Shown here piece by piece: positions 24,158-32,640 of a DNA stretch of 58,102 bases. The stretch's first letter is position 1. Every line of letters starts with the position of its first letter. The notes beneath the pieces are model-generated. The model was not told the DNA's origin. It saw only the letters and a program-made list of their open reading frames with translations, and ran no database searches. Both the position numbers and the translations under genes were made by a program. Origin of the DNA: JAFGQU01 sp964483625 (lineage in GTDB: Bacteria > Omnitrophota > Gorgyraeia > Duberdicusellales > 4484-171); the NCBI GenBank assembly GCA_964483625.1, contig CAZABB010000008.1, positions 1 through 58,102 on the forward strand. The letters run 5' to 3'.

Positions 24158-25911
24158 CGGGGAATATTCCTTTCCGGTTGTGCCGTTACGTATTCGTTAT
24201 CAGGGTGCTGGCTTCTCCACATCGTATGATAGCGGCCTCGGTGTGCCAGAAGCTGACTGTGAGTGCCGGCTTCTTCGATCCTTCCTTCTCCCAGGACGAT
24301 GATCCGGTGTGCCGTCTGGATGGTTGAAAGCCGATGGGCGATGATCAATGTCGTGCGGCCTCGCATGAGATTGCGGTAGGCCTGAGCGAGTATCTTCCGT
24401 TCCGATTCACTGTCTACATTCGACGTTGCCTCATCAAGGATAAGGATTCTCGGATTTCGTACGATCGCCCGGGCAATAGCGATGCGTTGGCGTTGTCCGT
24501 AGGAAAGCGTGATTCCCTTCTCTCCGATAACCGTATTATACCCATTTTTCAGTTTGTTGACAAATTCATCGGCATTGGCCTGCCGGGCCGCCGCCCGGAT
24601 ATCTTCTTGTGAGGCGTTCAGGTTGCCGTAGCGGATGTTCTCGGTTACCGAGGTGTTGAAGAGATAGTCATCCTGAAGGACGATCGCGATATGCGATCGG
24701 TAGGCGCTTACGTTCAGTGTTTTTATGTCATGGCCGTCGACGCGTATGCTCCCAGAGTCGGGATCGTAAAACCGCAGGAGCAGATTGACCAGGGTGGTTT
24801 TGCCTGAGCCTGAGGGGCCGATAAGCGCGACGATTTCTCCGGCAGAGATCGTCAGGTCGAACGAGGTGATGACCGGGGTTTCGGCGCGGTATCCGAAAGT
24901 GACTTCAGAGAACTCGATCTCTCCCCGTATCTCTCCCAGCGCCAGTCCCGAAGGGGCCGGCTTGATCACCGGTTCGGTCTCTGATAATTCCGTTATCCGG
25001 CGTAATGACGCGGCGGCTTCCTGGTAATCGGTGTTGATCAGGACAAGCTTGATCAACGGATAAAACAGCATGCCCACGTAGGAATAGAAGGCAAGAAGCG
25101 TTCCCACGCTGATCCGGCCGGCGAGGATCGCTTTTGTGCCGGCAAAGACCAGGATGACCAGTCCCAGACTGCCGAGGAGTTCGGCGCTTAGCCACAGGAG
25201 GATCCCTAATTTCTGGGCCCGGCAGGAAGCGGCGACGATACCAGATTGTTTTTTTCGGAAATGATCGATCTCGTAAGGTTCCCGGCCAAACCCGGAAATA
25301 ATCCTCATTCCCTGGCACGATTCATAGAGCTGGCGGGTCAGGGAGGCGTACTGGAGGCGCAGCCGGTCGTGTTCTTTTCGCAACCGGGGAGTGAGTTTCA
25401 AAAAGAGAACCGCCAGGGGCGGGATGAACGCGACCGAAATTACCGCCAGCGGCCAGTCCAGGACAAAAAGGATAATCAGGATGAAAAACACATTAAGAAA
25501 CGAGTAGAGAAAATCGACGGTCCCCCCGAACAGGAAGTCACGGATGCGGTCGACGTCACCGATGATCCGGGAGATAACCTCACCGTGCGGGGTGCGGTCA
25601 AGGTAGGCGACCGAAAGTTTCTTGAGGTGCGCATACAGATTGCCGCGGATACCACCGATACACTCCTCCCCTACCTGTACCAGCAGATACTCTCTCAGGT
25701 AGGAAAAATAAAACTTCCCGGCTGCCGCCGCACAGAGAGATGTCGTGACCGGAAGAAGCAGGGCGGTGCGCTTGGCGATCGCGACTTCATCGATTATGGT
25801 TTTGAGCCCCCAGGGAAAAAGCAGTCCCAGTCCGTTGCCTAAGAGGATCGCTCCCAGGGCGATGCTCATCCGGCGGGTATAGGGTTTAAGCAGAACGAAA
25901 AACGAACGCAT
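24154..25911 (-). CDS. ABC exporter, fused permease-ATPase
   Basis: A 585-aa half-transporter of the MsbA/LagD type: six membrane helices (about 15-300) and an ATPase domain with Walker A GPSGSGKTT, a signature variant LSYGQ and Walker B ILILDEATSNVD. It lacks a C39 peptidase domain, so leader cleavage, if any, needs another protease. It starts nine bases after the radical SAM gene ends, and its stop overlaps the membrane kinase gene. The likely cargo is the modified peptide encoded upstream; lipid or drug export cannot be excluded from sequence. Confidence 0.9.
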   Translation of the reverse strand: MRSFFVLLKPYTRRMSIALGAILLGNGLGLLFPWGLKTIIDEVAIAKRTALLLPVTTSLCAAAAGKFYFSYLREYLLVQVGEECIGGIRGNLYAHLKKLSVAYLDRTPHGEVISRIIGDVDRIRDFLFGGTVDFLYSFLNVFFILIILFVLDWPLAVISVAFIPPLAVLFLKLTPRLRKEHDRLRLQYASLTRQLYESCQGMRIISGFGREPYEIDHFRKKQSGIVAASCRAQKLGILLWLSAELLGSLGLVILVFAGTKAILAGRISVGTLLAFYSYVGMLFYPLIKLVLINTDYQEAAASLRRITELSETEPVIKPAPSGLALGEIRGEIEFSEVTFGYRAETPVITSFDLTISAGEIVALIGPSGSGKTTLVNLLLRFYDPDSGSIRVDGHDIKTLNVSAYRSHIAIVLQDDYLFNTSVTENIRYGNLNASQEDIRAAARQANADEFVNKLKNGYNTVIGEKGITLSYGQRQRIAIARAIVRNPRILILDEATSNVDSESERKILAQAYRNLMRGRTTLIIAHRLSTIQTAHRIIVLGEGRIEEAGTHSQLLAHRGRYHTMWRSQHPDNEYVTAQPERNIPR

Positions 25912-25920
25912 GCTTTTTGA

Positions 25921-27312
25921 TTATCCTCCTCTTTCTCCGGTCGCTCCCGCCGGGAGCGGTTCCGCCGGCTGTTTTTGCAGTTTCTCGTATTCCAGCTTGA
26001 TCAGCTCAGGTCCGATCGCGTCGAAATAATCGCGTTTGCAGCATAATGACGAGAAGTCCTGATGTTCCAGGTAGGCGAAAAAGCGGCAGCCGCCCTGGCA
26101 CATCGGCACATAGGGGCAGTCGGCGGCGCACTTCTTCCAGGGGGATAGATCGCCGAACTCGGCGAAATTTTCATTGAAATGATTGTGCCGGATATCCCCG
26201 ACGGAAAATTCGGGGTATCCGATGAGCGAATTGCATTTATAAAGCTTTCCTTTCGGGTCGATCGCGATTGCGCCGTCGGGCAGAAACAGGCCGCAGGAAT
26301 TTATGGCGAAGCCGTTATGAAACGGTAGATCGCGGGCGAGCAGTTCCCGTTTGATCTTTAAGACCTCACCCATGATTCCCTCTTTGGCGAAATAATGCAG
26401 GCAGTGTCCCAATTCGATATTACCCGGGTGCGCCCGGCTGCCCAGCCGGGGCATGATCGGGGCGAAATCGACCTGGCTGAATTTATACAGCAGGCCTTCT
26501 TCCCGGAGGTAATCTAAAAGATACGGGATGCTCGGGGCGTTTTCGAAATCGAAATTTCCGGCGATACCTACCGCGACTTTATCGATAACCTGTTTTATGT
26601 TTTCGATGATGACATCGAAACTGTCCCGGCCGTCCCGGAAGGGGCGGTTGCGATTATGATGAACGCGGTCACCGTCGATGCTGATACGGATCTCCGATAG
26701 CCCGACGGGCAGGAGCTTATCGATGAGGTCTGACGTAAGCAGGCTGCCGTTGGTGATAATGCCGAACCGGAACTCCCGTCCTTCTTTTTGTGCCCACTGG
26801 GTAAGGTGCCAGGAGATATCGTATATCGGCAGGATGTTCATCAGCGGTTCGCCGCCGTAATAGACCGCGAAGATCTTTTGGTAATTCCGTTCTTTCGCCC
26901 GGTTTTTGATCCATTCCACGGTAAGGTTCGCGGTGTACTGATCCATAAAGACATCATCTTTTACCGATTCTTCGAAACAGTAAGTGCAGCCGAAATTACA
27001 GTTCAGGGTCGTAAGGATCGTGACCTCAAACGGCATCCGGTAGGACTCCTCTTTCAACTGCCGGAAGAAATCTTCGGTAAGGATCTCCTCATGCGACTGG
27101 CTCTCGACGATAATCCCGTTTTCTTTCAGCGCGGCGAGATTTTTCCGCAAGACAGGGGAGGTGATCTCTTCTTTATTCCGCGGCAGGCCGCGTAACGCGG
27201 CCTTTAACCGGTCATCGACGGTCAGTAAAGCCTGCGTCCGGGTATTAAACAGAAGGTTTTCCCCCTTATCAGGATAATTTTCCACCCATAGATTATATTT
27301 AGATACCTGCAT
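25921..27312 (-). CDS. Radical SAM/SPASM peptide maturase with RRE-like N-terminus
   Basis: A 463-aa protein. Residues 1-95 resemble a PqqD/RRE-type leader-binding region (NLLFNTRTQALLTVDD, then KENGIIV). The radical SAM motif is Cys105, Cys109 and Cys112, with GGEP following. The C-terminal SPASM domain is cysteine-rich (NSCGLF, YKCNS, CAADCPYVPMCQGGC, LCCKRDY), enough for two auxiliary clusters. Such enzymes make thioether or C-C crosslinks in RiPPs. AAGGAGG precedes the ATG. It follows the peptide gene after a hairpin and resembles what I recall of Geobacter 'geopeptide' maturases. Confidence 0.88.
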   Translation of the reverse strand: MQVSKYNLWVENYPDKGENLLFNTRTQALLTVDDRLKAALRGLPRNKEEITSPVLRKNLAALKENGIIVESQSHEEILTEDFFRQLKEESYRMPFEVTILTTLNCNFGCTYCFEESVKDDVFMDQYTANLTVEWIKNRAKERNYQKIFAVYYGGEPLMNILPIYDISWHLTQWAQKEGREFRFGIITNGSLLTSDLIDKLLPVGLSEIRISIDGDRVHHNRNRPFRDGRDSFDVIIENIKQVIDKVAVGIAGNFDFENAPSIPYLLDYLREEGLLYKFSQVDFAPIMPRLGSRAHPGNIELGHCLHYFAKEGIMGEVLKIKRELLARDLPFHNGFAINSCGLFLPDGAIAIDPKGKLYKCNSLIGYPEFSVGDIRHNHFNENFAEFGDLSPWKKCAADCPYVPMCQGGCRFFAYLEHQDFSSLCCKRDYFDAIGPELIKLEYEKLQKQPAEPLPAGATGERGG

Positions 27313-27363
27313 GCGGCCTCCTTCGCTTACCTTATCTTTTCTTTACGGGAACCTGATTGATTT

Positions 27364-27409
27364 CCTTGCAGTAACCCTGGCCGGCCGCGCCAGGAGAATA
27401 ACTGCAAGG
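27364..27409 (-). promoter_or_regulatory. Large hairpin between peptide and maturase genes
   Basis: Outer arms CCTTGCAGT/ACTGCAAGG and inner arms CCTGGC/GCCAGG form a long stem-loop. No T run follows it, so it should not terminate fully. It more likely stabilises the peptide mRNA or attenuates the maturase. Confidence 0.7.
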
Positions 27410-27420
27410 AGACTATCCCC

Positions 27421-27522
27421 TTAGCCCCGGTTGCGGAACCCTAAGCTTCCCACCGGAAAACAACATCCGCGGGGAGTTGCTCCGGCATAGACTTCGTTTG
27501 AACCTTTTCTGATAACCTGCAT
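27421..27522 (-). CDS. 33-residue candidate RiPP precursor peptide
   Basis: A short ORF from ATG 27522 to TAA 27421, too short for usual ORF calling. A near-ideal ribosome site (AGGAGGTGAACAG) overlaps the stop of the binding-protein gene, five bases upstream. The peptide begins MQVIRKGSNEVYAG and contains TPRGCCFPVG at 16-25 with adjacent Cys20 and Cys21; the end is rich in Gly, Arg and Asn. The two Cys are the only ones and suit thioether or disulfide formation. A stem-loop and then the radical SAM/SPASM gene follow. No homologue is known to me. Confidence 0.72.
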   Translation of the reverse strand: MQVIRKGSNEVYAGATPRGCCFPVGSLGFRNRG

Positions 27523-27527
27523 TCTGT

Positions 27528-29108
27528 TCACCTCCTCTCTTTTATATGAGCGCGCTTTGTTTCGATATACCAGTCTTTTATCGTGTAATAGGGCATGCTG
27601 AGGGTAAAAAAATCTTCGACATTGTCGATGCGGGAAGAGACGGCATGGAAGACAAAGGGGAAATATAAAAAATACGCCGGCTGGTCTTGGTAGATCAACC
27701 GGTGGATCTGGCGGTATATTTTTTTCCGTTCCCCGGTATCATTGAGGATTTCGCCTTGTTTAAACAGGCGGTTTACCTGGGGATTGCGGTATATCCACAA
27801 TTTATCGGCGCCGCGGAATTGATTGGTTGCCCAGTCTTCTTTAATATTGGTAATCGTATTTCCTAAAAAAAGTCGTAACTGTGCCTGCGGCCGGTGATAA
27901 TCAATGAATTCCCGGGTCAGGACCCGTTCGTCATCGTAGAGGATGACTTCAAGTTTTATCCCCACGGCCTGAAGCTGTTGTCTCAAGACCATCGCGATCG
28001 TCTTGTAGATCTGATTACGGGAATCGATGAGGACTTTTACGATAAACTGCCGGTTGTCTTTTTCCCGGATACCGTCATTATCGCTGTCGGCCCAGCCTTT
28101 CTGTTCAAGAATATCCTGCGCTTTCTCCGGTTCATAGGGAAGCGGTGCTACCTCAGGGTTAAATCCCAGGGTTTCGGGATGAAACGGGCCGGTCGCCGGA
28201 AAGCCGTAGCCGCCGGAGGCCCGTTGGATAATATCCCGGCCGTCAATGGCGTACGCTATCGCGCGGCGGATGTCGCTGTCGGCCAGCAGCCGGTCGCCGG
28301 TGTTATAGACCAGCGCGTAGTATCCGTCGGCGGGTATCGCGAACGTTTTAAACGCCGGGTCGGGTTCAAGGATCTCATAATCTTCTCTCTCCAGAAACAG
28401 GACGAAGTCGACCTCACCCCGCATCAGCGCCGTCCAGAGTCCCTGCGTGGATTCATAGGCCTTGACGACGATTCCATCGAGATGCGGGCGGCCTTCGTAA
28501 TAATCGGGATTGGCGCTCAGAGTAATCTTCCCGTCACGATCCCAGGCCTCAAACCGGAACGGGCCGGTGCCGACGGGATGTTCCTCGTTGAAGCCGCGCG
28601 CCGGCATGATCTCTTTTAACACCAGTTCGATAAAATCGACCGACGGAGAACGCAGGGTGAATCGGACGGTATAGGGATCGATAACGCGGATTTCTTTAAT
28701 GATCCCGAACAGGTCGCGGAAAGGGGATTGGTTTTTTTCATCAAGAATGGTCTCATAGGTGAATTTTACGTCGGCGGCAGCGCATTCGGTGCCGTCATGG
28801 AACTTCACGCCGCGGCGCAGATAAAAGGTGTAGGTTAGCCCGTCGGGAGATATTTCCCATTCCTCCGCCAGATCCGGCTCGATTTCCCCGTTCGAATTCA
28901 GGCGGACCAACCGGTTAAAGATCAGATCGAGAAGCGACATCGAGACGCTGTAGGTGGTGTAAACCGGGTTGATGAGGGTAGGTTTATGGGTTACTCCCCA
29001 GGTCAATGTCCCGCCGGAGGCGGGGATCTTTTCTTGAGCACAGAGAGCGGCTGTGGGTATCGTCATGATCAATACTATGAACGTAAGGGAAAACAGGGCT
29101 TTCTTCAT
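27528..29108 (-). CDS. Peptide-type ABC solute-binding protein (SBP_bac_5)
   Basis: About 526 aa from ATG 29108. The open frame extends to 29324, but the signal peptide (MKKALFSLTFIVLIMTIPTA) begins only here; ATG 29117 is the other option. Family features include GGTLTWGVTHKPTLINPVYT, LVRLNSNGEIEPDLAEEWEI, DGLTYTFYLRRGVKFHDG and PVGTGPF. Such proteins bind oligopeptides or nickel complexes. No permease or ATPase of a Dpp/Opp importer is in the window, so a capture or sensing role with the nearby kinase is possible. The peptide gene starts five bases after its stop. Confidence 0.9.
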   Translation of the reverse strand: MKKALFSLTFIVLIMTIPTAALCAQEKIPASGGTLTWGVTHKPTLINPVYTTYSVSMSLLDLIFNRLVRLNSNGEIEPDLAEEWEISPDGLTYTFYLRRGVKFHDGTECAAADVKFTYETILDEKNQSPFRDLFGIIKEIRVIDPYTVRFTLRSPSVDFIELVLKEIMPARGFNEEHPVGTGPFRFEAWDRDGKITLSANPDYYEGRPHLDGIVVKAYESTQGLWTALMRGEVDFVLFLEREDYEILEPDPAFKTFAIPADGYYALVYNTGDRLLADSDIRRAIAYAIDGRDIIQRASGGYGFPATGPFHPETLGFNPEVAPLPYEPEKAQDILEQKGWADSDNDGIREKDNRQFIVKVLIDSRNQIYKTIAMVLRQQLQAVGIKLEVILYDDERVLTREFIDYHRPQAQLRLFLGNTITNIKEDWATNQFRGADKLWIYRNPQVNRLFKQGEILNDTGERKKIYRQIHRLIYQDQPAYFLYFPFVFHAVSSRIDNVEDFFTLSMPYYTIKDWYIETKRAHIKERR

Positions 29109-29125
29109 CGTGCGCATGGATCTAT

Positions 29126-29141
29126 AGCAATTATGATGCCA
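29126..29141 (-). promoter_or_regulatory. Sigma-54 (-24/-12) promoter
   Basis: On the - strand TGGCAT, five bases, then TTGCT, matching TGGCAC-N5-TTGCW at all but one position. It predicts a start near 29115, so translation would begin at ATG 29108 with a very short leader. The NtrC-type gene of the cluster retains the sigma-54 contact loop. Confidence 0.6.
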
Positions 29142-29253
29142 GTTGATTTCCGGTGACCCGTGGGAACGGAAAAAAGCCGGTGCTATAAGGCGAGATATTT
29201 TCCGAGAAGATATTATGCCCGGCGCCGCCGGGAGGAAATTCTGCCCGGCAATG

Positions 29254-29280
29254 TGTGCAAAAGAAAAAAAAATGTGCACA
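29254..29280. promoter_or_regulatory. Dyad TGTGCA-N15-TGCACA, possible enhancer site
   Basis: Inverted arms at 29254-29259 and 29275-29280 are separated by an A-rich spacer. They lie about 125 bases upstream of the sigma-54 promoter and just after the TonB receptor stop. Distance and half-site (TGCAC) fit NtrC-type activator sites. A 3' end hairpin for the receptor gene is the alternative. Confidence 0.35.
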
Positions 29281-29295
29281 GCGGATCCGTGTCGG

Positions 29296-31173
29296 TTACC
29301 AGTGAAGGGTAAATCCCCCTTCAAAATATCTTTCCGGCAGAGGGAAATAGTAGTCGGCCCAGTATTTACTGTTGGTCACATTGTGTATGTTCAGAAACAC
29401 CGTGATATTCTTGATTTCCTGGCTCAATTTTATATCGAGCAGCATCTTGCGGTCGTTGGGGAATGAGGTTGCCGGTTCATTCCAGCGGTCGTAATAGCCG
29501 TGCAGAGAACAGGCAAAGCCGTGATCGTTGGTATATTCGATGGCGACGTCGAAGCTCTGCCGGGGTCTGCCGCCGCCGCGGACGGTTTGTTTGGTGATCT
29601 TGTTTTCGATGTCGTTGAACGCGGCAGCCGCGGAAAACGCGAGATGGTTGTTGTAATCGTAGGTGAATTGAATTTCTCCCCCCTGCCGGCGGAATTTTTC
29701 GAAATTTTTCATGTAGGTTTCACCCAGGGCGTTGGTCGCCTGGGCCAGGGCGTCGGAAACCTCGGCCCGGTATAAAGACAGGTTCGCTTTGAGGCGCGGG
29801 GTGATCCGCGCTTCGGCGCCGGCTTCCCAGACCCAGGCCCGTTCGGCGCCGATATCGGGATTGGGTATGGTGGCGAACGCGGGATTGGCGTTATATTTCC
29901 AGATCAGAAGCGGCGCGTTGAACGCCCGGCTCACTCCGGCGCGGATCAGAGTGCCGGGATGGGTTCTCGACCGGTACACAATCCCCAGGGACGGACTGAC
30001 TTCCTGGCCGAACTCAGAGTTATGGTCGTATCTGAGGCCGACATTGAAGTCGAACGGGTCGGAGGCGAGAGTGTAGTTGATATAGGGTGCCTGGAGTTTT
30101 ACGTTTTTTGCCCCGGTGAGATAGGTGTCGGATTTGATCGTGTCGTGATCGAAATCAGCCCCGATGACCAGAAGATCATCGCTGCGCAGACGCTGGGTCG
30201 CGTTCAGGCTTAGCTGGTACAGGACGTCCTTATAGACGAATTTCATAAAGGGATCGCTGTCGGTGACGGCCAGGTATATTTCGGAGATGATGTCCTGACG
30301 GGAATGTTTCATCTCCGCCGAAAGCGAACGGTCTCCGTCGTCCCAGTGCCACCCGACCTTACCGTAGCGGATACGGTAGGGTTGTCCCCACCAGGTGCCG
30401 TCGGGGAATTCACCGCTGTTTACGTTGCCGCCGGAGTAGCCGAACGATGCGACGATCTCGGTAAAGTCGTCAGGTTCATGGGAAAGTTTCGCGAACGATT
30501 TTTTACTTAAGGTATCGTCTCTGGGTCCGCGGCCGCCCGATTCGGTATAAGAGGAAAACAGATAGTAGCCTATATCCCCCACCGCACCATTGAGATCGAG
30601 ACTTTCTTTGTGGGTTCTTGATTCCGCCCAGGACGCGGTAAGGCTTCCGCCGGGAACGGCGGTTGTCCCGGTATCCTTGGTGAGGACATTGATGACGCCG
30701 CCCAGGCTTGAGCCCCACATGCTTGAGGCGGCGCCTTTGATGATTTCGATCCGGTCGACGTTCTCGATCGGCAGACGGGAAGGATCGACTTCCTGGGAAA
30801 CGTTATTGTTCAGAGGGATACCGTCGATCATCACCCGTACGTGCCGGCTGTCGGAGCCCTGGAGGCTGATCGATGTCGCCCGGCCGAATCTCTGCCGGGG
30901 AGCAATATCGATCCCGGGTGAATAGGTGAGGGTTTCTCCCAGGTTCCGGGCGGGCCGGATGTCTATTTCTTCAGAGGTAATGAGGGTGATGGTTTCGGTT
31001 GTCCGGCTTAAGCCTATCGGACCGCGCCGGGGAGTAATCACCAGCGGTTGGAGTTCGATCACTGCCGATCGATCGATTCCATCGTCCGGCAGCCGGGTTT
31101 CACCGCGTGCGGCCCGCCCGGGAAGCAAACCTGCTGTGGCATAGAGTATTCCAAGGAGTAGGATATGTTTCAT
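29296..31173 (-). CDS. TonB-dependent outer-membrane receptor (BtuB-like)
   Basis: A 625-aa protein with a signal peptide (1-24), a TonB-box-like PLVITP near 43 and a plug domain (about 55-165: SPGIDIAPRQRFGRATSISLQGSDSRHVRVMIDG... IEIIKGAASSMWGSSLGGVINV in pieces). A beta-barrel follows, ending in a C-terminal aromatic (GGFTLHW). The ligand is unknown: cobalamin, metal chelates and peptides all use this fold. The start overlaps the NtrC-type stop (TAATG). Its position before the binding protein and peptide gene suggests uptake of the modified peptide or a complex of it. Confidence 0.92.
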   Translation of the reverse strand: MKHILLLGILYATAGLLPGRAARGETRLPDDGIDRSAVIELQPLVITPRRGPIGLSRTTETITLITSEEIDIRPARNLGETLTYSPGIDIAPRQRFGRATSISLQGSDSRHVRVMIDGIPLNNNVSQEVDPSRLPIENVDRIEIIKGAASSMWGSSLGGVINVLTKDTGTTAVPGGSLTASWAESRTHKESLDLNGAVGDIGYYLFSSYTESGGRGPRDDTLSKKSFAKLSHEPDDFTEIVASFGYSGGNVNSGEFPDGTWWGQPYRIRYGKVGWHWDDGDRSLSAEMKHSRQDIISEIYLAVTDSDPFMKFVYKDVLYQLSLNATQRLRSDDLLVIGADFDHDTIKSDTYLTGAKNVKLQAPYINYTLASDPFDFNVGLRYDHNSEFGQEVSPSLGIVYRSRTHPGTLIRAGVSRAFNAPLLIWKYNANPAFATIPNPDIGAERAWVWEAGAEARITPRLKANLSLYRAEVSDALAQATNALGETYMKNFEKFRRQGGEIQFTYDYNNHLAFSAAAAFNDIENKITKQTVRGGGRPRQSFDVAIEYTNDHGFACSLHGYYDRWNEPATSFPNDRKMLLDIKLSQEIKNITVFLNIHNVTNSKYWADYYFPLPERYFEGGFTLHW

Positions 31174-32537
31174 TATTTCAGCCCTAACGTTTTCATCTTA
31201 TGAAAGAGAGCGTTCCGGTGAATACCAAGGGCCTGGGCAGCTTTGGTCTGGTTCCCGCTTGATTTGGCGAGAACCGCTTCGATATATTGCCGTTCGAAAT
31301 CACGGCAGGCGTCTTTCAGATTCTCGAATCCCGCGGGAGTTTGTTTCAAATTATGTTTTATGAAAATATCGAACGGCAGATCCTGAGGAAGCACAACCGG
31401 GCCCTCCCTCAGAGCGGCGATACGTTCGATGATGTTTTTGAGTTCGCGGACGTTTCCCGGCCACTCATAGTCGATGAGGTATTCCATGGTTTCGGGAGCG
31501 ATGCGGCGGATGTTTTTTCGGAATGAGGTATTGAATATGTTCAGGAAATGAGACGCCAAAAGGGGGATGTCTTCTCGGCGCTGTCGTAAGGGGGGTATTT
31601 CAAGCGGTACGACGTTTAGACGGTAATAGAGATCTTCTCGGAATTTCCCTTCTTCGATCAGCTGTTTCAGCGCGACATTGGTTGCCGAAATAATACGGAC
31701 ATCGACATGAAAAAATCTTGTTCCGCCCACGCGTTTGACTTCTTTCTCCTCCAGGACGCGCAGGAGATTCGCCTGCGCGTCGAGGCGCAGACTGGAGATC
31801 TCATCCAGGAACAAGGTGCCTTGATGGGCGAGCTCGAACATTCCCAGCTTGCGGGTGAAGGCGCCGGTGAACGCGCCTTTTTCGTATCCGAACAGTTCGC
31901 TTTCTAAGAGTGTTTCAGGGATACTGGCGCAGTTAAGAGGAATAAACGGTTTCACCGCCCGGCGGCTGTTAAAGTGAATGGCCCGGGCAATGAGTTCCTT
32001 TCCCGTACCGCTTTCACCGGTGAGCAGGATAGTCGAGTCGTTATCGAGCACTTTCTCGATCAATCCATACAGCCGGCGCATTGCCGGGCTTGTTCCGATA
32101 ATGTGTTCGAATTTTACTTCCTGCCGGTTATTCCGCAGGCGGTCGATTTCCCGGCAGAGCCGGCGCTGACGGCAGGCCTTCTCGGCAACGATGAGGATTT
32201 CTTCGGTATCGAACGGTTTGGTAAGATAATTAAACGCGCCCAGTTTCATCGCTTCCACCGCCTTGCGGGCGCTGTCGGTGGCGGTGGCCATGACGACGCA
32301 GATTCCTTCGTCACAGGATTTTATCCGCCGCAATATTTCGATACCGTCGATATCAGGCATGCTGATATCGAGAAAAACAGTATCCACCTCGCGCACGGCG
32401 ATGATCGCCAGGGCTTCTTCCCCCGTCGCCGCGGTGTAGACACGGTATGAATCCTCTAATATCACGGTGAAGGTTCCGGTGACCGAAGGATCATCGTCGA
32501 CGATAAGAATTGCGGGACGGTCGGACAGTTTGTTCAT
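31173..32537 (-). CDS. NtrC-family response regulator (REC-AAA-Fis)
   Basis: About 454 aa from ATG 32537; 17 further codons upstream are open but poor. The receiver has Asp57 in FLDISMPD. The AAA+ domain has GESGTGKE (Walker A), the sigma-54 contact loop GAFTGA, GTLFLDEI (Walker B) and the R-finger region. A Fis-type helix-turn-helix ends the protein (NQTKAAQALGIHRNALFHKM). It activates sigma-54 promoters; a good candidate target lies 2 kb downstream at 29126-29141. No kinase is adjacent upstream, so one of the two downstream kinases is the likely partner. Confidence 0.95.
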   Translation of the reverse strand: MNKLSDRPAILIVDDDPSVTGTFTVILEDSYRVYTAATGEEALAIIAVREVDTVFLDISMPDIDGIEILRRIKSCDEGICVVMATATDSARKAVEAMKLGAFNYLTKPFDTEEILIVAEKACRQRRLCREIDRLRNNRQEVKFEHIIGTSPAMRRLYGLIEKVLDNDSTILLTGESGTGKELIARAIHFNSRRAVKPFIPLNCASIPETLLESELFGYEKGAFTGAFTRKLGMFELAHQGTLFLDEISSLRLDAQANLLRVLEEKEVKRVGGTRFFHVDVRIISATNVALKQLIEEGKFREDLYYRLNVVPLEIPPLRQRREDIPLLASHFLNIFNTSFRKNIRRIAPETMEYLIDYEWPGNVRELKNIIERIAALREGPVVLPQDLPFDIFIKHNLKQTPAGFENLKDACRDFERQYIEAVLAKSSGNQTKAAQALGIHRNALFHKMKTLGLK

Positions 32538-32587
32538 ATTGATATGAGTGGCGTTACGGGTAATCGAGCCGGATGTATATGAAATCA

Positions 32588-32616
32588 ATTATAGTATGAG
32601 GGAAAAAATTTGTCAA
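32588..32616 (-). promoter_or_regulatory. Consensus sigma-70 promoter for the NtrC-type gene
   Basis: On the - strand a perfect TTGACA (32611-32616), a 17-base spacer and a perfect TATAAT (32588-32593), leaving a leader of about 45 bases. Confidence 0.75.
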
Positions 32617-32640
32617 AAAGTAAAATGGGTCGTTACCGGA

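Noticed and set aside
25246..25842. 198-codon + strand ORF
   Set aside because: Antisense shadow of the ABC exporter's membrane domain; biased composition.
24154..25911. Bacteriocin exporter with C39 leader peptidase
   Set aside because: The N-terminus goes directly into membrane helices; no Cys/His peptidase domain is present.
27364..27409. Rho-independent terminator after the peptide gene
   Set aside because: The hairpin is strong but no T run follows on the - strand; treated as attenuator or stabiliser.
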